The notes beneath the pieces are model-generated. The model worked only from the letters and a program-made list of their open reading frames with translations, was not told the DNA's origin and did not search any database. From NCBI RefSeq assembly GCF_001889605.1, contig NZ_CP018171.1:1364001-1428000 (forward strand): a DNA stretch of 64,000 bases, read 5' to 3'. A program made the position numbers and the translations under genes. How positions within the stretch are numbered: the first letter of the stretch is position 1; the number at the start of each line of letters is the position of its first letter. The DNA comes from Aquibium oceanicum. Its GTDB lineage: Bacteria > Pseudomonadota > Alphaproteobacteria > Rhizobiales > Rhizobiaceae. This document shows positions 41,928 through 51,560 of this stretch, piece by piece.

Positions 41928-43358
41928 ATGACCTTCAAGATCGCGATCGTAGGCCGGCCCAATGTCGGCAAGTCGACGCTCTTCAATCGGCTGGTCGGCA
42001 AGAAGATCGCGCTCGTCGATGACACGCCCGGAGTCACGCGCGACCGGCGCGTGCACGATGCCCGGCTCTATGACCTGCGCTTCGAGGTGATCGACACGGC
42101 CGGCTTCGAGGAAGCCGCCGCCGCGTCGCTCGAAGGCCGCATGCGCGCTCAGACCGAGCTTGCGATTTCGGAAGCCGACCTCGTGCTCTTCATGATGGAC
42201 GCCAAGGCCGGGCTCACGCCGAACGACCGCGCCTTCGCCGACGTCGTCCGCCGCTCCGGAAAACCGGTCGTCCTCGTTGCCAACAAGGCCGAGGCGCGCG
42301 GTGCCGAATCGGGCATGTTCGAGAGCTTCGAACTCGGCCTCGGCGAGCCCATCCCGATCTCGTCCGAACACGGACAGGGAATGCCGGACCTGCGCGAGGC
42401 GATCATCGCAGCCCTCGGCGAGGAGCGCGTCTTCCCGGATGAGGACGAGGAGGAGACCGCCTTCGCGCTGGAACCGCTGGTCGGCGAAGACGTCGACCCG
42501 GACGCCGAAGAGGTGCCCGCCTACGATCCGACGAAACCGATGCGGATCGCTGTCATCGGCCGCCCCAACGCCGGCAAGTCGACGCTGATCAACGCACTCG
42601 TCGGCGAGGAACGGCTGCTGACCGGCCCCGAGGCCGGCATCACGCGCGATTCCATCTCCGTCGAATGGGAGTGGCGCGGCCGCGGCATCAAGCTCTTCGA
42701 CACCGCCGGCATGCGCCGCAAGGCGAGGGTGCAGGAGAAGCTGGAACGTCTCTCGGTCGCCGATGGCCTGCGCGCCATCCGCTTCGCGGAGGTCGTCATC
42801 ATCGTGCTCGACGCCACCATTCCCTTCGAGAAACAGGATCTGCAGCTTGCCGACCTGATCGTCCGCGAGGGCAGGGCACCCGTGATCGCCTTCAACAAGT
42901 GGGACCTGATCGACAATCCCCAGGTGCTGCTCGCCGAACTGCGCGAGAAGACGGAGCGGCTTCTGCCCCAGGCGCGAGGCATCCGTGCGGTGACCGTCTC
43001 GGCCGAGACCGGCCGCGGCCTCGACAAGCTGATGGACGCGGTTCTGAAGACGCACGAGATATGGAACCGGCGCATCTCGACGGGCAGGCTCAACCGCTGG
43101 CTCGAAGGCGTCATCGCCCACCATCCGCCGCCCGCCGTGGCGGGCCGCCGGCTCAAGATAAAGTACATAACCCAGGTCAAGGCGCGCCCGCCGGGTTTCG
43201 TGATTTCGTGTTCGCGTCCGGACGCGGTGCCGCAATCCTACATCCGATATCTGGTTAACGGCCTGCGCGAGAGTTTCGAGATCCCAGGCGTTCCGATCCG
43301 CATCATGCTGCGCGCGCCCGACAATCCGTATGCGGGCAAGGCGAAATCACGCGGGTAG
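41928..43358 (+). CDS. der: ribosome-assembly GTPase Der (EngA)
   Basis: A 476-residue essential GTPase used in 50S ribosome subunit maturation. It has two G domains in tandem. G domain 1 is at residues ~3-165 (P-loop [22 protein letters not shown]). G domain 2 is at ~205-375 ([26 protein letters not shown]). The C-terminal KH-like domain covers ~380-470 ([20 protein letters not shown]). An acidic linker (PDEDEEE) lies between. The alphaproteobacterial form with NKAE instead of NKxD in the first domain is usual. Length normal. Confidence 0.97.
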   Translation: MTFKIAIVGRPNVGKSTLFNRLVGKKIALVDDTPGVTRDRRVHDARLYDLRFEVIDTAGFEEAAAASLEGRMRAQTELAISEADLVLFMMDAKAGLTPNDRAFADVVRRSGKPVVLVANKAEARGAESGMFESFELGLGEPIPISSEHGQGMPDLREAIIAALGEERVFPDEDEEETAFALEPLVGEDVDPDAEEVPAYDPTKPMRIAVIGRPNAGKSTLINALVGEERLLTGPEAGITRDSISVEWEWRGRGIKLFDTAGMRRKARVQEKLERLSVADGLRAIRFAEVVIIVLDATIPFEKQDLQLADLIVREGRAPVIAFNKWDLIDNPQVLLAELREKTERLLPQARGIRAVTVSAETGRGLDKLMDAVLKTHEIWNRRISTGRLNRWLEGVIAHHPPPAVAGRRLKIKYITQVKARPPGFVISCSRPDAVPQSYIRYLVNGLRESFEIPGVPIRIMLRAPDNPYAGKAKSRG

Positions 43359-43467
43359 GGGCTTTGAAAGCCCGTTCGACGGCCATATTGATGCCGTTAA
43401 CTCTCCCTCAAGGTTAATTCCGCATTGTCACTCTCAGTCGTGTCGAGTGGCGTCCGGGAGAGTGCTG

Positions 43468-44652
43468 GTGAAACGGAAACTGGTGTCGCGGCAATCTGCC
43501 GCCACGACCCATAAGTCCCCCTTGGTATCCATCCTTCTCGTCGGTTTCGGTCTCTGGATCGGCTTCCCGACGTTGACAGCCCAGCAGGACATGGCGAGCT
43601 ACGTCGTCGGCATCGAGGCGCCGAAGGCGCGCTGGGGTGCCGTGGTGGAGAAGGCCGTCGCCGGCTCCGTCCATTTGGCCGAGATGCGCTTCGCCGATGG
43701 CGACATCACCGGCTCGATCTCCGGCTCCGGCGTCCGGACGGAAGAGCTCGGCGCCGTCGCCTTTACCGGCAAGAACGGTTCGACCAGCGACGTCCCGGAC
43801 GAGGAACGTGTCAACCGCGGCGACAAGAAGGACCGCATCGTCAACGTGGCGCCCGTTGCGCCGCCGAAGGACTTCAACGCCGGTTCGGTATTCAAGCGCA
43901 CCAGCCTGCTCGAGCCTCCCGCGCTTGGCCAGGAGATCGTCATGGCCTTCGACAGGCCGGCCATCGCCGGCAAGGAGATCGAGATCGCCGCCGCCTTCCA
44001 TCAGCGCACGGAAAAGAAGGTCGATCCCGGCGTTCCCGCGATGCTGGCCAGCCTCGTCAACAACGACAAAGCGGATATCCTCGCCACAGCCTACGCACCG
44101 CCGGAACCCGACTACGCCGAAGCCTCTCCTTTCGAATCGCTGCTCAAGGGCGAGACCGATCCGAACGCCGGCCGCTTCATTCCCCCGCTTGCCAAGGGCG
44201 ACCACGCCTGGATGAGCCAGCCGCTGCCGCCCTCGGTCTTCTCGGACGGCGAGCAGAAATGCCTGACCGCTGGCGTCTACTTCGAGGCGCGCGGCGAGAA
44301 CCTGAAAGGCCAGGCCGCCGTCGCCCAGGTGATCCTCAACCGCGTCCGCAACCCGACCTATCCGAATTCCATCTGCGGCGTCGTCTACCAGAACGACAGC
44401 TGGCGCAACCGCTGCCAGTTCTCCTTCGCCTGCGACGGCATCCGCGACCGCGTCGCCAGCCCGAGCCACTGGAAGACCGCCAAGGAGATTTCCATGGCAG
44501 TCACGGCCGGCAAGATCTTCATCCCGGAGGTGGGGTCGTCGACGCACTACCACGCCACCTACGTTCATCCGCGATGGGCGAATGCCATGCAAAAGATGAA
44601 GAAGATCGGCCTTCACGTGTTCTATCGCACCCATGGCGGCGGCTGGAACTGA
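43468..44652 (+). CDS. SleB-type cell wall hydrolase
   Basis: A 394-residue protein. The GTG at 43468 follows CGGGAG; the upstream frame reaches back into der and is not part of the gene. There is one N-terminal membrane segment (LVSILLVGFGLWIGFPTL), then a long low-complexity linker, and the hydrolase domain in the last ~130 residues (CLTAGVYFEARGENLKGQAA, VILNRVRNPTYPNSICGVVY, CQFSFACDG, STHYHATYVHPRW). The Glu in EARGE is the likely catalytic residue. Such proteins are lytic transglycosylase-like enzymes of the periplasm and often act in wall remodelling. Confidence 0.9.
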   Translation: MKRKLVSRQSAATTHKSPLVSILLVGFGLWIGFPTLTAQQDMASYVVGIEAPKARWGAVVEKAVAGSVHLAEMRFADGDITGSISGSGVRTEELGAVAFTGKNGSTSDVPDEERVNRGDKKDRIVNVAPVAPPKDFNAGSVFKRTSLLEPPALGQEIVMAFDRPAIAGKEIEIAAAFHQRTEKKVDPGVPAMLASLVNNDKADILATAYAPPEPDYAEASPFESLLKGETDPNAGRFIPPLAKGDHAWMSQPLPPSVFSDGEQKCLTAGVYFEARGENLKGQAAVAQVILNRVRNPTYPNSICGVVYQNDSWRNRCQFSFACDGIRDRVASPSHWKTAKEISMAVTAGKIFIPEVGSSTHYHATYVHPRWANAMQKMKKIGLHVFYRTHGGGWN

Positions 44653-44784
44653 CCCGGCCGCACGGGCGATGCGCGGGGATTCGCCGCGCTGCCGGCGAAC
44701 TTGATTCACGGACGTAGTGTCGCAGTGGATTAAGTCATTGAAATAAAATCCAAAAATGCTTCTGGTGCGGGTGCTTTCATTGGC

Positions 44785-44813
44785 TTGACTGCCAGAAGCG
44801 CCCTCACTATGGT
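44785..44813 (+). promoter_or_regulatory. promoter of F0 ATP synthase operon
   Basis: TTGACT and TATGGT are 17 bases apart, 60 bases before the atpI start. This fits a housekeeping promoter. Confidence 0.6.
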
Positions 44814-44873
44814 GCGCGCGACTTTGAAGCGGGCAATCCGTCCAGGATTGAACGGGCAGGAGGTTGGGTCGCC

Positions 44874-45278
44874 ATGTCGAAACGGCCAGGCGATACCGGT
44901 CATGAAATGCCCGGGCAGGACAGGGGCGCGGGGGGCCGCGAGGACGATCTCGACCGCAGGCGCAAGGACCTCGACGCAGCCATTCTGGCGCGCCGCCCTG
45001 CCGCAGGTGAGAAGGATCGCGCCGATGGGTCGAGTGGCATGGCCGGGATCGGCAACGCGCTGAAGCTTTCCAGCGAATTCATCGCGGGAATCGTCGTCGG
45101 TGCAGCGATCGGCTGGATAATCGACCGCCTGGCGGGCACGTCGCCTTTCGGGCTGGTCGTCTTCCTGTTGCTCGGTTTCGGCGCCGGGGTGTTGAATGCG
45201 CTACGGTCCGCGGGATTGATTACGCAGGCGGGGATACGTTCGTCCGGAAAGGACGAGGGCGGCCCCGGTCGGAAATGA
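44874..45278 (+). CDS. atpI: ATP synthase protein I
   Basis: A 134-residue accessory protein that helps build the c-ring of the ATP synthase and may transport magnesium. The first ~60 residues are charged and variable. The conserved part is KLSSEFIAGIVVGAAIGWII, then two membrane segments with LAGTSPFGLVVFLLLGFGAG. GCAGGAGG lies upstream of the ATG. It heads the F0 operon, as is usual in this order. Confidence 0.9.
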   Translation: MSKRPGDTGHEMPGQDRGAGGREDDLDRRRKDLDAAILARRPAAGEKDRADGSSGMAGIGNALKLSSEFIAGIVVGAAIGWIIDRLAGTSPFGLVVFLLLGFGAGVLNALRSAGLITQAGIRSSGKDEGGPGRK

Positions 45279-45323
45279 ATGGCGCCGCATGCGCGTCGAT
45301 GTTGATGAAGGCGGGGTAACACG

Positions 45324-46073
45324 GTGGCCAACGATCCAATCCACCAGTTCCAGATCTCCAGATGGGTGCCGATCGAGATCGGCGGCCTCGATTTCTCCTT
45401 CACCAATTCGTCCGCCTTCATGGTGGCGACGGTGGTGGCGGCCGGGGGCTTTCTCTATCTGTCGACCGCAAGCCGCGGGCTGGTGCCGAGCCGCATGCAG
45501 TCGGTCGCCGAGATGTCCTACGAGTTCGTCGCCAACATGCTGAGGGACGCGGCGGGATCGCAGGGGATGCGGTTCTTCCCGCTGGTGTTCTCGCTGTTCA
45601 TGTTCGTGCTCTTCGCCAACCTGTTCGGCATGTTTCCCTATTTCTTCACGGTGACCAGCCACATCATCGTCACCTTCGCGCTGGCGCTGCTGGTGATCGG
45701 AACCGTCGTCGTCTACGGCTTCATGAAGCACGGTTTCGGCTTCCTCAAGCTGTTCGTGCCCGAGGGTGTGCCGGGAATACTGGTTCCGCTTGTTGTCGCG
45801 ATCGAGGTCATTTCGTTCCTCTCGCGCCCGATCAGCCTTTCGGTGCGTCTCTTCGCCAACATGCTGGCCGGCCACATTACGCTGAAGGTGTTCGCGGGCT
45901 TCGTGACGTCGCTCGGTGCGATGGGCGCGATCGGCATCGGCGGCGCCATCCTGCCGCTCGCCATGACCGTGGCGCTGACCGGCCTGGAATTTCTCGTTGC
46001 CTTCCTGCAGGCCTACGTATTCGCGGTGCTGACCTGCATGTATCTCAACGACGCGCTCCATCCGGGGCACTGA
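45324..46073 (+). CDS. atpB: ATP synthase F0 subunit a
   Basis: A 249-residue inner-membrane subunit of the proton channel. The start is GTG with GGCGGGG upstream. The key segment [20 protein letters not shown] holds the essential arginine beside the c-ring, and [14 protein letters not shown] is the typical end. It pairs with the c-ring to form the proton half-channels. Length and position are normal for alphaproteobacteria. Confidence 0.97.
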   Translation: MANDPIHQFQISRWVPIEIGGLDFSFTNSSAFMVATVVAAGGFLYLSTASRGLVPSRMQSVAEMSYEFVANMLRDAAGSQGMRFFPLVFSLFMFVLFANLFGMFPYFFTVTSHIIVTFALALLVIGTVVVYGFMKHGFGFLKLFVPEGVPGILVPLVVAIEVISFLSRPISLSVRLFANMLAGHITLKVFAGFVTSLGAMGAIGIGGAILPLAMTVALTGLEFLVAFLQAYVFAVLTCMYLNDALHPGH

Positions 46074-46143
46074 CCTTTCACCGGCGGGTCGTCCGCCGCA
46101 ACACCAACAACCGACCTTACGGACTTCAAGAAGGAGAATTCTC

Positions 46144-46368
46144 ATGGAAGTAGAAGCAGCTCAGGCGATCGGCGCCGGTATCGCATGCCTCGGCATGGGT
46201 GGCGCGGGCATCGGCCTCGGCACCATTTTCGGCAACTACCTCGCCGGCGCCCTGCGCAACCCCTCGGCAGCCGACGGCCAGTTCGGCCGCCTGATCTTCG
46301 GCTTCGCCGTGACGGAAGCTCTCGGCATCTTCTCGCTCCTCGTCGCGCTGCTGCTGCTGTTCGCCTAA
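46144..46368 (+). CDS. atpE: ATP synthase F0 subunit c
   Basis: A 74-residue hairpin of two membrane helices that assembles into the rotating ring. The first helix is glycine-rich ([20 protein letters not shown]), the polar loop is RNPSA, and the proton-binding glutamate is in [15 protein letters not shown] strong AGAAGGAGAA site precedes the ATG, as expected for the most abundant subunit. A stable hairpin follows. Confidence 0.97.
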   Translation: MEVEAAQAIGAGIACLGMGGAGIGLGTIFGNYLAGALRNPSAADGQFGRLIFGFAVTEALGIFSLLVALLLLFA

Positions 46369-46392
46369 GAACCGGCCGCACGTCGCACGTTG

Positions 46393-46414
46393 CCGGCCGC
46401 GCATTCGCGGCCGG
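46393..46414 (+). promoter_or_regulatory. intercistronic hairpin after atpE
   Basis: CCGGCCGCG-CATT-CGCGGCCGG is a perfect 9-bp stem with a tetraloop, followed by AGGGTTTT. It may act as a partial terminator or 3' stabiliser, raising atpE message over the b-subunit genes, in keeping with many c copies per enzyme. Confidence 0.6.
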
Positions 46415-46436
46415 AGGGTTTTGACAGGAAGAGCGC

Positions 46437-47024
46437 ATGTTTGTTGTACCGGCATATGCCCAGCAAGAAGTACCGGCGGGGCAGGACTCGGCACATGGCG
46501 AAGTGATCGAGGGGACCGAGACCGGTCACGGGGAAGGTTCCTTCCCGCCCTTCGAGCCTGCGTCGTATCCGTCGCAGATCCTGTGGCTGGCGATCATCTT
46601 CGGCCTCTTCTACCTGTTCCTGAAGCGCGTGGCGCTGCCTCGCCTGGGCGGCATCCTGGAGGTGCGGCGCGATCGCATCGCTCAGGACCTCGACCAGGCC
46701 GCGCGGCTCAAGCAGGAGGCGGACGAAGCCATCGCCGCCTACGAGCAGGGTCTGGCGGACGCCCGCAAGAAGGCCAACCAGATCGGCCAGAAGGCCCGCG
46801 ACGCCGCCAAGGCGGACGCGGATGCCGAGCGCAAGAAGGTCGAGGCCGGCCTCGAGAAGAAGCTGGCCGAGGCCGAGACGCGCATCGGCGAGATCAAGGC
46901 TTCGGCCATGCAGGACGTCGGCGCCATCGCGGAGGAAACCACCGCCGCGATCGTGCAGGCGCTCATCGGCGGTTCCGTCGGCAAGGCCGAAGTGGCCTCC
47001 GCCGTCCGGTCGTCGTCGAAATAG
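46437..47024 (+). CDS. atpF': ATP synthase F0 subunit b'
   Basis: A 195-residue stator subunit. A ~45-residue N-terminal stretch precedes one membrane segment ([20 protein letters not shown]), followed by a long charged coiled coil ([20 protein letters not shown] and on). It pairs with subunit b to hold F1 still while the ring turns. The paired b'/b genes are typical of photosynthetic lineages and of alphaproteobacteria. Confidence 0.92.
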   Translation: MFVVPAYAQQEVPAGQDSAHGEVIEGTETGHGEGSFPPFEPASYPSQILWLAIIFGLFYLFLKRVALPRLGGILEVRRDRIAQDLDQAARLKQEADEAIAAYEQGLADARKKANQIGQKARDAAKADADAERKKVEAGLEKKLAEAETRIGEIKASAMQDVGAIAEETTAAIVQALIGGSVGKAEVASAVRSSSK

Positions 47025-47033
47025 GGGGGCGGA

Positions 47034-47513
47034 ATGGACGCCACATTCTGGGCAACGGTCGCCCTCGTCATCTTCCTCGGGATCATGATCTACGTGAAGG
47101 TCCCGGGCATGATCACCAAGTCGCTCGACGACCGCGCCGACCGCATTCGCGACGAACTGGAACAGGCCCGCAGGCTGCGTGAGGAAGCGCAGGAACTGCT
47201 CGCCGAGTACCAGCGCAAGCGCAAGGAAGCCGAGAAGGAGGCCGACGACATCGTCACGGCCGCCAAGCACGAAGCCGAGCTCCTGGTTGGCGAGGCCAAG
47301 CAGAAGACCGAGGAGTACGTCGCGCGCCGCACCGCGCTCGCCGAACAGAAGATCAGCCAGGCCGAGCGCGAGGCCGTGAACGAGGTCCGCGCCAACGCCG
47401 TCGACATCGCCGTTGCCGCCGCGCGGAAGCTCTTGGCGGACCGGGTCGATGGCAGCGTCGCGGACAGCCTCTTCAAATCTTCGGTGCAGGATTTGAAGAC
47501 CAAGCTCAACTGA
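47034..47513 (+). CDS. atpF: ATP synthase F0 subunit b
   Basis: A 159-residue stator subunit: a short N-terminal membrane segment (FWATVALVIFLGIMIYVKVP), then a long right-handed coiled coil rich in Glu, Lys and Ala, and a helical end (VADSLFKSSVQDLKTKLN) that contacts the delta subunit. It follows b' by 9 bases and is the last gene of the operon; a perfect terminator lies 26 bases later. Confidence 0.95.
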   Translation: MDATFWATVALVIFLGIMIYVKVPGMITKSLDDRADRIRDELEQARRLREEAQELLAEYQRKRKEAEKEADDIVTAAKHEAELLVGEAKQKTEEYVARRTALAEQKISQAEREAVNEVRANAVDIAVAAARKLLADRVDGSVADSLFKSSVQDLKTKLN

Positions 47514-47538
47514 GCTTTCAAGCGATCATCATCACATG

Positions 47539-47567
47539 AAAAATGCCGCTCACCGGGCGGCATTTTT
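47539..47567. terminator. bidirectional terminator between atpF and rnhB
   Basis: AAAAATGCCGC and GCGGCATTTTT form a perfect 11-bp stem with a 7-base loop. A-run and T-run on either side let it work for both convergent transcripts. Confidence 0.9.
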
Positions 47568-47585
47568 CGTTTGTTGAGATGATGC

Positions 47586-48266
47586 TTACTCGAACTCCAG
47601 CGCCATCGGCTCGGCGTCGGCCTTGAGCGGCGCGAAGGTCATGCGGTGGATGCGCATGACAGCGCCGCTTTCGACGATCGCGGTGCGATGGCGCACGGTC
47701 GCGTAGCCCATGTGGAACTCGAAGCCGTAGGACGGGTGTACCGCGGCGCAGCGCGTCATCATGCGGTCGCGCGTCACCTTGGCCACGATCGATGCGGCGG
47801 CGATCGACTGCGAGCGCTGGTCGCCCTTGATCAGCGCGTCGGCATCGCAACCGAGCCCCGGCGGAATGTCGCGGCCATCGACCAGGGCATGGCGTGGCGT
47901 CACGCAGAGCGTGGCGGCGGCGCGGCGCATGGCTTCCAGGCTGGCGCGGAGGATGTTGATCGTGTCGATCCCATCGGCCGCGACCGAGGCTACCGAAACG
48001 GCAACCGCCTTGCGCACGATCTCCTCAAACAGGCGCTCGCGGTCGCAGGGCTTCAGCCGCTTGGAATCGTCCAGTCCCTTCGGGATTCGCTTCGGGTCGA
48101 GGATGACGGCAGCGGCGACCACCGGTCCCGCCAGCGGCCCGCGTCCGGCCTCGTCGAGCCCGCATACCGGACCCTTGCCACGCGCAATCAGCCGCTTCTC
48201 GATCGAGAAGTCGGGCGCCTGCGGCAGGTCGAAGAGCAGCGGGGCGGCGGTCTGGGGGCGATTCAT
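47586..48266 (-). CDS. rnhB: ribonuclease HII
   Basis: A 226-residue cytoplasmic enzyme that nicks RNA in RNA-DNA hybrids and single ribonucleotides in DNA. The family start [20 protein letters not shown] contains the first catalytic Asp-Glu pair. [11 protein letters not shown] has the third acidic residue, and [14 protein letters not shown] and [11 protein letters not shown] are conserved. The C-terminus is slightly extended. It converges with the ATP synthase operon. Confidence 0.95.
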   Translation of the reverse strand: MNRPQTAAPLLFDLPQAPDFSIEKRLIARGKGPVCGLDEAGRGPLAGPVVAAAVILDPKRIPKGLDDSKRLKPCDRERLFEEIVRKAVAVSVASVAADGIDTINILRASLEAMRRAAATLCVTPRHALVDGRDIPPGLGCDADALIKGDQRSQSIAAASIVAKVTRDRMMTRCAAVHPSYGFEFHMGYATVRHRTAIVESGAVMRIHRMTFAPLKADAEPMALEFE

Positions 48267-48334
48267 CCTGCGCGGAGTCTTTCATCCGGCGCGGCTCGCC
48301 GCAAGACGGCGCAGTCCGATTCTCCCCGTTTTTC

Positions 48335-49759
48335 CTAGATCACCTTGCCGGGGTTCATGATGCCCGCCGGATCGAAACTCGCCTTGATGCGCCGCATCAG
48401 GTCGGTGGCGACAGGCGGGGCGGTGGCGATCAGTTCGTCGCGCTTCATGCGGCCGATGCCGTGCTCGGCCGAGATCGAACCGCCGAACCGCCGCACGACG
48501 CCGTGCACGATGTCGTTGACCTCGCGGTAGCGGGCCAGGAAGGCCTGTTCCTCCATGCCTTCGGGCTGCGAGATATTGTAGTGCAGGTTGCCGTCGCCCA
48601 TGTGGCCGAAGGTGACGAGCCGCGCGCCCGGCGCGGCCTGAAGCACTGCCGCGCCCGCCTCGTGGATGAAGTCGGGAATGGAAGCCACCGGCACCGAGAT
48701 GTCGTGCTTGATCGAGACGCCTTCCGGTTTCTGCGCCTCCGACATCGCCTCGCGCACTGCCCAGAAGGCGTCGGCCTGCGACAGGTTCTGGGCGATCACC
48801 GCGTTGTCGGCGAGTTCGCCTTCGATCCCTTCGGCGAGCACCTCCTCGATCAGCGCGCGCGCGTCCTCGGCCGAGCGGCCGGACGAGATCTCCATCAGCA
48901 CCAGCCAGGGATGCTCACTCGCCAAAGGCGCGACGATGCCAGGGATGTGGCGGACGGAGAAGTCGACCGCGATCCGGGCGCAGAGCTCGAAGGCCGTCAG
49001 CCCGCTGCCGGCGCGGTCCGAGGCCAGCGCGAAGAGCGCCAGCGCGGCTTCGGGCGACTGCAGGCCGATCCAGGCGACCTCGCGCCCCTTGGGCTTGGGG
49101 AAGAGCTTCAGGACCGCGGCGGTGATGATGCCGAGCGTGCCCTCCGCGCCGACGAACAGGTTCTTGAGGTCGTAGCCGGTGTTGTCCTTCTTGAGCTTGC
49201 GCAGGTCGTCGAACACCTCGCCTGTCGGCAGCACGACCTCCACGCCGAGGCAGAGTTCGCGCGCATTGCCGTAGGCGAGCACACCCGTTCCGCCGGCATT
49301 GGAGGAGAGGTTTCCGCCGATCTGCGCCGTGCCCTGCGAGGCGAGCGACAGCGGAAACAGCCGCCCCGCCGCGTCGGCCGCCTCCTGCGCGCGCTGCAGC
49401 ACCACGCCGGCCTCCACCGTCATGGTGTTGGAGGCGACGTCGACCTCGCGGATGCGGTCGAGCCGCGAAAGCGACAGCACCACCTGCCCGCCGCTCATGT
49501 CGGGCGTCTGGCCGCCGACGAGGCCCGTATTGCCTCCTTGCGGCACGACCGGAGTGCCGGTTTCGCTCGCCAGCGCCAGGATGCGCGACACCTCCTCAAC
49601 GCTTCCCGGCCGCAGCACGAGGCTCGTCCGCCCGCCGAAGAGACCGCGCCGCTCACTCACGAAGGGCGCGATGTCTGCCTCGGCGACCAGCGCATGGCGC
49701 TCGCCGACGATTTCGGCGAAGCGGGCAACGAGGGAGGCGGAAAGGATCGGATCGCTCAT
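48335..49759 (-). CDS. FAD-binding oxidoreductase (GlcD/D-2-hydroxyacid dehydrogenase type)
   Basis: A 474-residue flavoprotein. The ATG at 49759 overlaps the upstream stop by one base (TGATG). The PP-loop FAD site is clear (VVPQGGNTGLVGGQTP; SLASQGTAQIGGNLSSNAGG), and the C-terminal FAD-oxidase domain has TFGHMGDGNLHYNISQPEGM and ISAEHGIGRMK, ending with FDPAGIMNPGKVI. This group includes D-lactate, glycolate and D-2-hydroxyglutarate dehydrogenases, which pass electrons to quinone or ETF; the substrate cannot be chosen from sequence alone. It is coupled to the Sua5-type gene. Confidence 0.9.
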   Translation of the reverse strand: MSDPILSASLVARFAEIVGERHALVAEADIAPFVSERRGLFGGRTSLVLRPGSVEEVSRILALASETGTPVVPQGGNTGLVGGQTPDMSGGQVVLSLSRLDRIREVDVASNTMTVEAGVVLQRAQEAADAAGRLFPLSLASQGTAQIGGNLSSNAGGTGVLAYGNARELCLGVEVVLPTGEVFDDLRKLKKDNTGYDLKNLFVGAEGTLGIITAAVLKLFPKPKGREVAWIGLQSPEAALALFALASDRAGSGLTAFELCARIAVDFSVRHIPGIVAPLASEHPWLVLMEISSGRSAEDARALIEEVLAEGIEGELADNAVIAQNLSQADAFWAVREAMSEAQKPEGVSIKHDISVPVASIPDFIHEAGAAVLQAAPGARLVTFGHMGDGNLHYNISQPEGMEEQAFLARYREVNDIVHGVVRRFGGSISAEHGIGRMKRDELIATAPPVATDLMRRIKASFDPAGIMNPGKVI

Positions 49760-50730
49760 CAATGCTCCTCCCCATCCCGCGGCGCCGCGGCGCGCGCCAG
49801 TCGGTCGTTGATCGCCTCGCCGATGCCCCGCATCGGCACGGGCTCCACCGCGATGGCGCGCGCGCCGGAGCGGTCGAGCCCGGCGAGATGCGAAAAGAGG
49901 CTGGCCGCCGCCTCGCGCAGGTCGCCAGTTTTCGAAAGGTTCTCCACCGCCACGGCCTCCCCCGCACCGGCGATCCGCTTCGGTCCGAAGGCGAGCAGCG
50001 CCTCTCCGCCACGCACCTCGGTCGCGTTCAGCCGCACAGCGGTATTCGGCGCGTAGTGCGAGGCGAGCATGCCGGGCGCTTCCACCGTCGCTTTGGCGCT
50101 TCCGCGCGCCAGCGGCGCGCCGATCACCGCCTCGATCTCCTCGGCCGCCACGCCGCCGGGACGCAGGAGCCGTGCCACACCGTCCTCAACCTTGACGATG
50201 GTCGATTCCACGCCGACCGCAGTCGCGCCGCCGTCGACGATGAGCGGAATGCGGTCGCCCAGCCCGGCATCGACGGCCGCGGCGGTCGTCGGGCTCACGC
50301 GGCCCGACGCATTGGCGCTGGGGGCCGCGATCGGCCGGCCCGTGCGGGCTGCGAGCCGTGCCGCGAAGCCGAGCGGCATGCGGATGCCGACCGTATCGAG
50401 CCCCGCCGTCACCAGCGGGCTCACCTGTGCGCCGGCCTTCAGCGGCAGCACCAGCGTCAGCGGACCCGGCCAGAATTCTTCGGCAAGCCGCGCCGAAACG
50501 GGATCGAACACGCCGATCTCCTCGGCCATCGCCCGGTCGCAGACATGCACGATCAGCGGGTTGAAGCGCGGGCGACCCTTGGCCTCGTAAATGCACGCCA
50601 CGGCCTCGCCGTTCGTTGCGTCGGCGGCCAGCCCGTAGACTGTCTCGGTCGGCACGGCGACGGGACGGCCGGCGAGGATCAGCTCGCACGCCCGCTCCAG
50701 CGCCTGGTCTTCCCGGATGATGTCCGCCAT
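49759..50730 (-). CDS. L-threonylcarbamoyladenylate synthase, Sua5 type
   Basis: A 323-residue enzyme that makes threonylcarbamoyl-AMP from threonine, bicarbonate and ATP, the first step of t6A37 modification of ANN-decoding tRNAs. The start at 50730 (MADIIRE) follows AAAGG; the earlier ATG gives an arginine-rich extension. The YrdC core covers ~10-205 (VPTETVYGLAADATNGEAV, KGRPRFNPLIVHV, PIAAPSANASGRVSPT). A C-terminal Sua5 domain with the linker PGMLASHYAPN makes it the long Sua5/TsaC2 type, not short TsaC. It is coupled to the FAD enzyme gene. Confidence 0.93.
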   Translation of the reverse strand: MADIIREDQALERACELILAGRPVAVPTETVYGLAADATNGEAVACIYEAKGRPRFNPLIVHVCDRAMAEEIGVFDPVSARLAEEFWPGPLTLVLPLKAGAQVSPLVTAGLDTVGIRMPLGFAARLAARTGRPIAAPSANASGRVSPTTAAAVDAGLGDRIPLIVDGGATAVGVESTIVKVEDGVARLLRPGGVAAEEIEAVIGAPLARGSAKATVEAPGMLASHYAPNTAVRLNATEVRGGEALLAFGPKRIAGAGEAVAVENLSKTGDLREAAASLFSHLAGLDRSGARAIAVEPVPMRGIGEAINDRLARAAAPRDGEEH

Positions 50731-50908
50731 CGGCCGCCTTTCGTCTCGACGGCGCTGCCTATCGCGCGCCACCGCCGACGGCAAGTGACGCGGCGTCATC
50801 CTTTTCTTAATTAGTCGAATGTTATGGATGGTGGCAACGGGAGTGAAGGCGCCTGCGTGCTAGGGGCCTTCCGTTGCATTTCCACGCCCTGAGTAAGGCG
50901 GGAGCGAT

Positions 50909-51538
50909 ATGAGATCTTTGGGCCTGGCCATGTTCGCATGCGGCCTGTTGCTGGCGCAGCAGGCGGGCGCCTCCTCGTTCGCTGTCGTCGGCGCGCCACC
51001 GTCGGGGCCGTCGCGCTCGATCATCATGCTCGGCGAACCCGCCGAGGAGGACCCGCAGGTGGTCCTGGCACCGACCGACGACATGATCCAGACAGCGGCC
51101 TTCTCCACCACCGACGAGACGTCGCGCGCCGCCGTCGCGCCGATCACCGACTTCGACGAGAGGGACAACGCTGCCTGGCCGCCGCCGCTCAGCACATCCA
51201 TGGTCGCATATGGAGAACCTCCAGCCAGGCCGCGCAAGGAGGGTATGACCGGATATGGCGGGCAGGCCGGCCTGCCCATGGTGATCCGTGGCGGTCTGGT
51301 TGGCGAAGCCTATCCCACCGCTTCCGCGCCGCCCGCGCCCCCCGTCCTCCCCGCGCCGGAACCGCGCACGGAGCGCATCGAACGGCGCGCCGAACCGAAA
51401 CCCGAGGCGTCGAAGGTAGCCGACCAGCGCGGCAGCCTGCCGCACGACGAGCCGCCGGGCCGCAACAAGTCGCCGGAACCCGCCGCACCACCCCCGGCCC
51501 CCGCGCCGCCCCCGCCGCCGACACAGCGGCTGGAGTAG
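50909..51538 (+). CDS. secreted proline-rich hypothetical protein
   Basis: A 209-residue protein. An N-terminal signal peptide (LGLAMFACGLLLAQQAGA) is followed by a short folded-looking region (SFAVVGAPPSGPSRSIIMLG) and then ~100 residues of Pro/Ala/Glu-rich low complexity, ending in a run of prolines (PPPAPAPPPPPTQRLE). It probably spans the periplasm or binds the wall. Family not recognised. It converges with glyS, 22 bases apart. Confidence 0.7.
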   Translation: MRSLGLAMFACGLLLAQQAGASSFAVVGAPPSGPSRSIIMLGEPAEEDPQVVLAPTDDMIQTAAFSTTDETSRAAVAPITDFDERDNAAWPPPLSTSMVAYGEPPARPRKEGMTGYGGQAGLPMVIRGGLVGEAYPTASAPPAPPVLPAPEPRTERIERRAEPKPEASKVADQRGSLPHDEPPGRNKSPEPAAPPPAPAPPPPPTQRLE

Positions 51539-51560
51539 CGAGCGGCGGTTCGGTCTGCCC

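Noticed and set aside
41745-43235. A 496-codon minus-strand frame across der
   Set aside because: The plus strand carries a complete Der GTPase with all motifs; the antisense frame has none.
48461-50814. Long plus-strand frames (531 and 350 codons) opposite the FAD oxidase and Sua5 genes
   Set aside because: Both are antisense to well-supported enzymes and read as His/Arg/Gly-rich sequence without start signals.
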